Assembly (NCBI GenBank): GCA_934654765.1
Contig: CAKUGX010000003.1
Coordinates: forward strand, 1-47,002
Length of the DNA stretch: 47,002 nucleotides
DNA from: an uncultured Collinsella sp.
GTDB taxonomy: Bacteria; Actinomycetota; Coriobacteriia; Coriobacteriales; Coriobacteriaceae
Reading direction: 5' to 3'
Below the pieces are notes generated by a model, which was given only the letters and a program-made list of their open reading frames with translations, had not been told where the DNA came from and made no database searches. Below are positions 42,461 through 47,002 of the stretch, piece by piece. The position numbers were made by a program, and so were the translations under genes. The number at the start of each line of letters is the position of its first letter. Position 1 is the stretch's first letter.

Positions 42461-43696
42461 ATGTCAGAAAGCAGCGCTTCGAGCAGAATCAAACGCCTGG
42501 TCAACACCTATAGCGGCCTCGTGCTTATGGGTGCCGTCGGAATCCCTATTGGCATCATCGTTGGCGCCATCTGTGCCCTTTTTGGTCGTGTGCTCCTGGC
42601 AATCGGCGCCTTCCGGGACGCGCACGTCGCGTTGCTGCTCCCCTTTCTCGCTCTTGCGGGCCTTGCCATCGTGTTTGCCTACCGCACCTGGGGCAAGGGC
42701 ACCGACCGCGGCATGAATCTGGTGTTCGACGTAGGCCACGGACGCGAGGACGCCATCTCCCCACGTTTGGTGCCGCTCATTATGCTGAGCACGTGGACCA
42801 CGCATCTCTTTGGCGGCAGTGCGGGACGCGAGGGCGTGGCCGTGCAGATCGGTGCAACCGTCTCGCATTGGATCGGCCGACGTCTACCTTTCCGCGACCC
42901 CGGCAACACGTTTTTGCTTATCGGCATGGCCGCCGGCTTTGCCGGACTCTTCCGAACGCCCCTCGCCGCCACGGTCTTTGCGGTCGAGGTGCTGGTCGCC
43001 GGACGCATGGAATATCGCGCGCTGTTTCCCGCGCTTACGGCTTCACTTGCCGCAAGCATGACCTCCGGCGCTCTGGGACTCGAGAAGTTCGAGGTCGCCA
43101 TTACCGCCTCGTATGCGCTCGACCTCCCCGGTCTTGGACGGCTGGCGCTGTTGGGCATCGCGTTTGGCATGGTGGGTGGCGCTTTTGCCTGGTGCCTTGC
43201 CCACGCCAAGACCCTTGCGGCGCGGCTGTTCCCCAACCCTTATACGCGCATTGCCGTTATGGGCCTTGTGCTGTCGGCGATTTTGTTCGCGCTGTGGCAA
43301 GGGCGATACTGCGGACTTGGCACCAACCTGATATCGGCGGCGCTCAACGGTGACGGCAAGGTCGCCATCATGCCTTGGGACTGGGCGCTCAAATTCACAC
43401 TCACCATCGCCACACTTGCCGCAGGATATCAAGGTGGTGAGGTGACGCCGCTGTTCTCCATCGGAGCCAGCCTGGGTGTCGTGCTCGCCGGGATTCTCGG
43501 CATGCCCGTCGAGCTCTGCGCCGCGCTGGGATACGCCGCCGTCTTTGGCAGCGCCACCAACACGCTACTCGCGCCGATCCTCATTGGCTGCGAGGTCTTT
43601 GGCTTTGGCAATCTGCCGATGTTCTTCATCGTCTGCGTTGTGGCTTATCTGTTCAACATGGACAAATCGATCTACGCTCTGCAAAAGCGAGCGTAG
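42461..43696 (+). CDS. ClC-family anion channel/antiporter, probably the fluoride-type (CLC-F) branch
   Basis: 411 residues, many membrane segments. The selectivity-region motif is GGSAGREGVAVQIGA with the gating Glu. The second motif is YQGGEVTPLFSIGASLGVVLAG where chloride-type members have GIFAPMLA. The N-terminal GSGIP chloride motif is absent. GREG followed by V/T and GGEVTPLF are features I associate with CLC-F fluoride/proton antiporters; the branch is an inference. No fluoride riboswitch was recognised upstream. ATG 42461 has GGAAAG upstream; GTG 42446 is an alternative. Confidence 0.85.
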   Translation: MSESSASSRIKRLVNTYSGLVLMGAVGIPIGIIVGAICALFGRVLLAIGAFRDAHVALLLPFLALAGLAIVFAYRTWGKGTDRGMNLVFDVGHGREDAISPRLVPLIMLSTWTTHLFGGSAGREGVAVQIGATVSHWIGRRLPFRDPGNTFLLIGMAAGFAGLFRTPLAATVFAVEVLVAGRMEYRALFPALTASLAASMTSGALGLEKFEVAITASYALDLPGLGRLALLGIAFGMVGGAFAWCLAHAKTLAARLFPNPYTRIAVMGLVLSAILFALWQGRYCGLGTNLISAALNGDGKVAIMPWDWALKFTLTIATLAAGYQGGEVTPLFSIGASLGVVLAGILGMPVELCAALGYAAVFGSATNTLLAPILIGCEVFGFGNLPMFFIVCVVAYLFNMDKSIYALQKRA

Positions 43697-43724
43697 AAAG
43701 ATGTCCAAGCAGGTGGTCTCAACC

Positions 43725-43935
43725 GGAAACGGCATGCCACTCTGAGGCTGTATTCCGGGACACGGTTTCCGTCTGAGCCTCCATTCGGAAAGCGCATCCC
43801 GTTCCGAGGGTCCAAACTGGGATACCGTTTCCGAAACGATCCCCTAGGGGAAACTGCGTCCCGTTCTGAAGCCTCAAACTGGGATGCAGTTTCCGCTAGG
43901 CGCCCAAGAGGAAAGTGCGTCGCACTCCACAGTGT
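43725..43935. repeat. Tandem array of GGAAAC...GTTTCC hairpin units
   Basis: Units start at 43725, 43787, 43849 and 43910, a period of 62 nt. Each of the first three runs from GGAAA(C/G), through a TCCC/TGCC block and a variable centre, to GGGAnnCnGTTTCC, and folds on itself. Units 2 and 3 share AAACTGGGAT. The fourth is only a left half. The array occupies the junction between the convergent ClC and histidine kinase genes. The unit sequences are diverged, so they are old or under structural selection. Confidence 0.8.
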
Positions 43936-43976
43936 CACGCCGGAACGTACCCTCAGCCCACAGCCTCCTCCGTCGA

Positions 43977-44031
43977 CGTTTCCCCAGATAAAACCTGCCA
44001 AAACAAACCTGTCCCTTTTTGCAGGTTTTAG
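43977..44031. repeat. AAACCTGCC repeat element, copy F (at kinase stop)
   Basis: CGTTTCCCCAGATAAAACC, then TGCCAAAACAAACCTGTCCC and TTTTTGCAGGTTTTA. One G of the right arm is missing. The end overlaps the stop codon of the histidine kinase gene (minus strand). Confidence 0.85.
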
Positions 44032-45389
44032 AGGCGGACGGTGAAGGTGATCTGATGGTCGTGGCCAGATACGGTAGCGGAGCCGCCATGGGCTTCGGCG
44101 ATGGCGCGCACGACGGATAGGCCCACGCCCGAGCCGCCCGTCTTGGAGTTGCGTGAGACATCTGCACGGTAGAAGCGGTCGAACAGCCGGTCCAGGTCGC
44201 CCTCGGGCAGCTCATCAACAGCATTCGATACGACAAGCTCGGCCGAGCCTTTGCCCGCACCGCGCGAAACGGCACGCAGGCTCAGCTCGATCACGCTGTC
44301 CTCGCTTGCGTAGCGTGTGGCATTGTCCAGCAGCAGCTCAACAACCTGTGCCACCGCCGCGGCATCGGCATGGGCCCGCACACTGCTCGCGATCGACGTC
44401 GACAGCCGCTTGCCGTGCGAAACCGCCACCGATTCAAACGGCGCCGCAGTCTTGTCCACGGCCTCCGAAAGATCGATCGATGTCATGGTAAAGCCCGCCG
44501 AGCCCTCGTCCATACGTGCCAAAAACACCAGACGTTCCGTGAGCGCCGTCAGCCGCGCGACCTGCTCGTGAATGCTCTGCGTCCACTCACTCTCACCGCT
44601 CTCGATCTCTTGCACCTCATTGGCGGCGTCAATTACAGCCAGCGGCGTCTTGATCTCGTGGCTTGCATCGGTAATAAAGCGCTTTTGCTTGCTGTAGCTC
44701 TCGACCATCGGTCGAATCACCGCGCCCGAGGCACCCGCCACAATTGCCAACACCGCCAGCCAGCCAATGCAACTGATTGCCACGCTCGCGCTCAAAAACG
44801 AATAAAAGCTTGCAAGCTCGCGCGAGCAGTCCACGAACACATAGGTGGTCTCATCGTCTTGAACGTCGGTCGTATAGCGATAATTGCCAGAAAAACCCGA
44901 GACCCAACCCTTGGAATGCAACTTGGCGGCAATACTGGCGGCGCGCTTGGCACCCACCGCGGCAATGCGGGCCGTATTGACATCGGCAACCTGTCCGGCG
45001 TCAATCGTCACCGTAAAGTAGCGCGTGTCGAAGGGAGACTCCGCCGTCATGCCTTCGAAGTGTCTGATGCGAACGCCCGCTTGGCTATCGCCGGCGTCCT
45101 TGCCATTAGCGGGCTCGGCTTTAGGCTCGTCCCCCCAATCGATACCGTCCTTGCCCGCCAGAATATAGTCCAGGCGAGCGTCGGCCATCTTGCAGACATG
45201 CGAATAATTGACGATGTTGATGCCGGCAATGATGAGCGTGAGCACCACGGTCACGGCGCCCATGGCAACGAGGATAAACTTGCGACGCAGGCGGCGGCCC
45301 AATGCGTCAGCAGAATTTGCCCGCCCTGCACCACTCGAGGCGGCGTGAAACCACTCCGTCATGCGCTTGCACCACGCGCTCGCGCTCAC
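44028..45389 (-). CDS. Sensor histidine kinase
   Basis: 453 residues. Two membrane segments (about 35-57, VAMGAVTVVLTLIIAGINIV; and about 205-225, SVAISCIGWLAVLAIVAG) enclose an extracellular sensor domain of about 145 residues. The kinase core has the H-box ITDASHEIKTPLAV, N-box LLLDNATRYA, F-box LFDRFYRADVSRN and G-box KTGGSGVGLSVV. No clear HAMP domain was seen. GTG 45389 was chosen: it lies 2 nt after the regulator's stop with AGGAAGG upstream. ATG 45362 is an alternative. The signal is unknown. Confidence 0.92.
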   Translation of the reverse strand: MSASAWCKRMTEWFHAASSGAGRANSADALGRRLRRKFILVAMGAVTVVLTLIIAGINIVNYSHVCKMADARLDYILAGKDGIDWGDEPKAEPANGKDAGDSQAGVRIRHFEGMTAESPFDTRYFTVTIDAGQVADVNTARIAAVGAKRAASIAAKLHSKGWVSGFSGNYRYTTDVQDDETTYVFVDCSRELASFYSFLSASVAISCIGWLAVLAIVAGASGAVIRPMVESYSKQKRFITDASHEIKTPLAVIDAANEVQEIESGESEWTQSIHEQVARLTALTERLVFLARMDEGSAGFTMTSIDLSEAVDKTAAPFESVAVSHGKRLSTSIASSVRAHADAAAVAQVVELLLDNATRYASEDSVIELSLRAVSRGAGKGSAELVVSNAVDELPEGDLDRLFDRFYRADVSRNSKTGGSGVGLSVVRAIAEAHGGSATVSGHDHQITFTVRL

Positions 45390-45391
45390 GC

Positions 45392-46075
45392 TTATTCGCC
45401 TTCCTCGACAACCTCGAGCGAATAGCCCTGGTTGCGCGACGCGCGAATGGCAACGTTGGCACCAAGCGCCGTCAGCTTTTTGCGCAGGTACGAGATATAG
45501 ACCCACACCACGTTGGCGCCTTCGGGCGCGTCCTCACCCCAAACCTCGAGCATCAGACGTTCAGTGGGCATGCGCGTGCCGGCGTTGCGCATAAAGAGTT
45601 CCATAAGCTGAAACTCGCGATTGGCCAGGTGCTCCTCGCCCAAGGGTCCCACAAGCGTGCAAGCCGCCGTGTCGAGGCGCACGTTACCCACGCTGAGCGT
45701 CGTGGCGTCAATTGCCGTCGCGGCACGCGTCATGGCACGAATACGCGCAAGCAGTTCCTTGGCGGCAAACGGCTTGGTCAGGTAATCGTTGGCACCGGCA
45801 TCCAGGCCCTCGACCTTATCGGACACCTCGCTTTTTACCGTGAGCATGATGATGGGCAGTCGCTTTCCGGCGGCGCGTGTACGCTTGAGCACCTCGATGC
45901 CGTCCATGCCGGGCATCATGATGTCCAGGATTGCGGCGTCGTAATCGTTGGTGAGTAGATTCTCGAGCGCCGTCAAGCCGTCGAGGGCGGTGTCGACCTC
46001 GTAGTCGCTATGTTGAAGAATCGCGGTGAGGGCGCGGGAGAGACCAGGTTCGTCCTCGGCAAGCATCAGCTTCAT
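45392..46075 (-). CDS. OmpR/PhoB-family response regulator
   Basis: 227 residues. The receiver domain has the acidic pair AEDE, phospho-acceptor ILDIMMPGMDG, and Lys in YLTKPFAAKE. The C-terminal winged helix ends with EGANVVWVYISYLRKKLTALG. It has an AAAGGAG ribosome binding site and precedes the kinase gene by 2 nt. Direct repeats before its promoter fit autoregulation. It has the arrangement common for antimicrobial-peptide or envelope-stress systems; the FtsX-type ABC pair a few kilobases away is a possible, unproven target. Confidence 0.95.
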   Translation of the reverse strand: MKLMLAEDEPGLSRALTAILQHSDYEVDTALDGLTALENLLTNDYDAAILDIMMPGMDGIEVLKRTRAAGKRLPIIMLTVKSEVSDKVEGLDAGANDYLTKPFAAKELLARIRAMTRAATAIDATTLSVGNVRLDTAACTLVGPLGEEHLANREFQLMELFMRNAGTRMPTERLMLEVWGEDAPEGANVVWVYISYLRKKLTALGANVAIRASRNQGYSLEVVEEGE

Positions 46076-46107
46076 AGTTGCTCCTTTGGCGCATGGCTCT
46101 ACAGGTT

Positions 46108-46158
46108 TCGATACTGCCGATGATAGCGTACCGTCAACCGCCTTAGCGCAGCCTTAGC
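46108..46158 (-). promoter_or_regulatory. Promoter with tandem 11-bp-period direct repeats for the two-component operon
   Basis: On the minus strand TTGACG (46137-46132) and TATCGA (46113-46108) are 18 nt apart. Directly upstream, GCTAAGG occurs twice (46158-46152 and 46147-46141) with an 11-bp period, the arrangement bound by OmpR/PhoB-type dimers. Confidence 0.6.
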
Positions 46159-46303
46159 TGCTCAACCTGCGCGTTTTTAAATACGCAGGATGTGGCTTAG
46201 CCAAACTTAAGGCGCACGTGTCGAGCGCTTTGACGCATGCCGGGCGCGAAAGGACAGCGACTCGTCCCTTCGCGGCGCCTTCGTCATGCAAAGTGCCCTG
46301 GCG

Positions 46304-46882
46304 CTATTCCTCGTACGCGCCCTCAAGCCGGAGCAGCCATTCCTTGCGGTCGAGACCGCCGGCATATCCGTTGAGCGATCCGTCGGCCGCGACCACGCGA
46401 TGGCACGGCACGATTATCGAAATGGGATTACGCGCAACCGCAGCCCCCACCGCGCGAGGAGATACAACGGGGGCCTCGTTTCCCGGCACATGATGTCGAG
46501 CCGCAACACGCTGGGCGATCTCGCCATACGTAGCGACCTCGCCACGCGGGATAGAAAGCAGCTCAAACCAAACCTCGCGCTGAAACGCCGTACCAATCAA
46601 ATGCAACGGCGGCGTAAACCGAGGCTCCTGCCCCGCAAAATAAGCATTCAGCCAAGCCCATGAACGCTCAAGCACCGAAGAGGCCACACCATTTGCCGGA
46701 CTCACCGACGACATGCCACCGGTACCGGAAACCGCGTCGGCGCCTTCAACATGTTCGGGGTCTTCCCGGAGAAGCGTGGAACCAAAGTGCTCCTGCCCCT
46801 CAAACCAAAGCCCCGTCAAACCGCGGCCATCAGCGGCAAGCAGGATTTCGCCCAAAGGCGAAGCAAACGTCGTCGTGACCAC
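46304..46882 (-). CDS. ogt: Methylated-DNA-protein-cysteine methyltransferase
   Basis: 192 residues. Repairs O6-alkylguanine by transferring the alkyl group to its own Cys in a suicide reaction. The active-site motif is IVPCHRVV with Cys near residue 159, followed by GYAGGLDRKEWLL. The DNA-binding helix region is TAFQREVWFELLSIPRGEVATYGEIA. Between the N-terminal domain and the core lies a longer-than-usual loop rich in G, S and V (about residues 45-66). The start is GTG 46882 with AAAGGAG six bases upstream. Confidence 0.94.
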   Translation of the reverse strand: MVTTTFASPLGEILLAADGRGLTGLWFEGQEHFGSTLLREDPEHVEGADAVSGTGGMSSVSPANGVASSVLERSWAWLNAYFAGQEPRFTPPLHLIGTAFQREVWFELLSIPRGEVATYGEIAQRVAARHHVPGNEAPVVSPRAVGAAVARNPISIIVPCHRVVAADGSLNGYAGGLDRKEWLLRLEGAYEE

Positions 46883-47002
46883 CAGCGGCTCCTTTCAAAA
46901 CTCCGTAACATGATACCGCGAATTGTGCAGACAACCCCCGCGGATACGTCCGAGCGTTGCTCAAGCGATGCCACTTTCCCCAACCAAGCGAAGAAGGCGC
47001 AG

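Noticed and set aside
43725-43935. CRISPR array
   Set aside because: Units are self-complementary and diverged, unlike near-identical CRISPR repeats, and no cas genes are present.

Overview
The window is a GC-rich stretch of bacterial chromosome with densely packed genes on both strands. The gene set suggests an anaerobic, gut-type actinobacterium of the Coriobacteriia, most like Collinsella. The evidence is a very large fused 2-hydroxyacyl-CoA dehydratase activase, a SEC-C-tagged methionine aminopeptidase, a bile-salt-hydrolase-like Ntn hydrolase, an Amt/PII pair and an IS256-type transposase. This placement is inferred from gene content and style; no rRNA or other marker is present. No tRNA, rRNA, CRISPR array, prophage or replication origin was seen.

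Layout. 1-9 kb: start of an exported or membrane protein running off the left edge, an AAC(3)-family acetyltransferase, a 3-hydroxyacyl-CoA dehydrogenase, the 1594-residue activase with its TetR-type regulator, and a Cof-type HAD phosphatase. 9-13 kb: MFS exporter with its TetR regulator and two operator-like palindromes, then amt-glnK. 13-17 kb: a PF06541-like membrane protein and an HD-domain protein, divergent from a DXS-family thiamin enzyme. 17-23 kb: iron alcohol dehydrogenase, then a polar amino acid ABC transporter (lipoprotein, two permeases, ATPase) followed by a PuuD-type gamma-glutamyl hydrolase. 23-25 kb: Hpt protein plus a REC/HD-GYP protein. 25-29 kb: alpha/beta hydrolase, radical SAM protein, methionine aminopeptidase, 2-hydroxyacid dehydrogenase. 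29-34.5 kb: RelB/PIN toxin-antitoxin pair, M18 aminopeptidase, Ntn hydrolase, phosphofructokinase. 35-37.5 kb: membrane-anchored XRE regulator and an IS256-type element. 38-47 kb: FtsX-type ABC exporter, GyrI-like protein, ClC-type channel or antiporter, two-component system and Ogt.

The most unusual material lies between the genes. (a) Two diverged copies of a roughly 190-nt element flank the toxin-antitoxin pair. Both fold the same way, with different stem sequences that still pair, which points to a structured RNA. (b) Two convergent gene junctions carry tandem arrays of imperfect hairpins, with periods of about 80 and 62 nt. (c) A 167-bp nested palindrome follows pfkA. (d) A short AAACCTGCC...GGCAGGTTT element occurs six times, three of them overlapping or abutting stop codons. 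(e) A perfect 19-bp inverted repeat covers the ribosome binding site of the HAD gene. Among proteins, the DXS homologue stands out: the residues equivalent to E. coli R420, D427 and R478 are Gly, Thr and Gly, so its substrate may not be that of DXS. The PII protein lacks the usual T-loop tyrosine.
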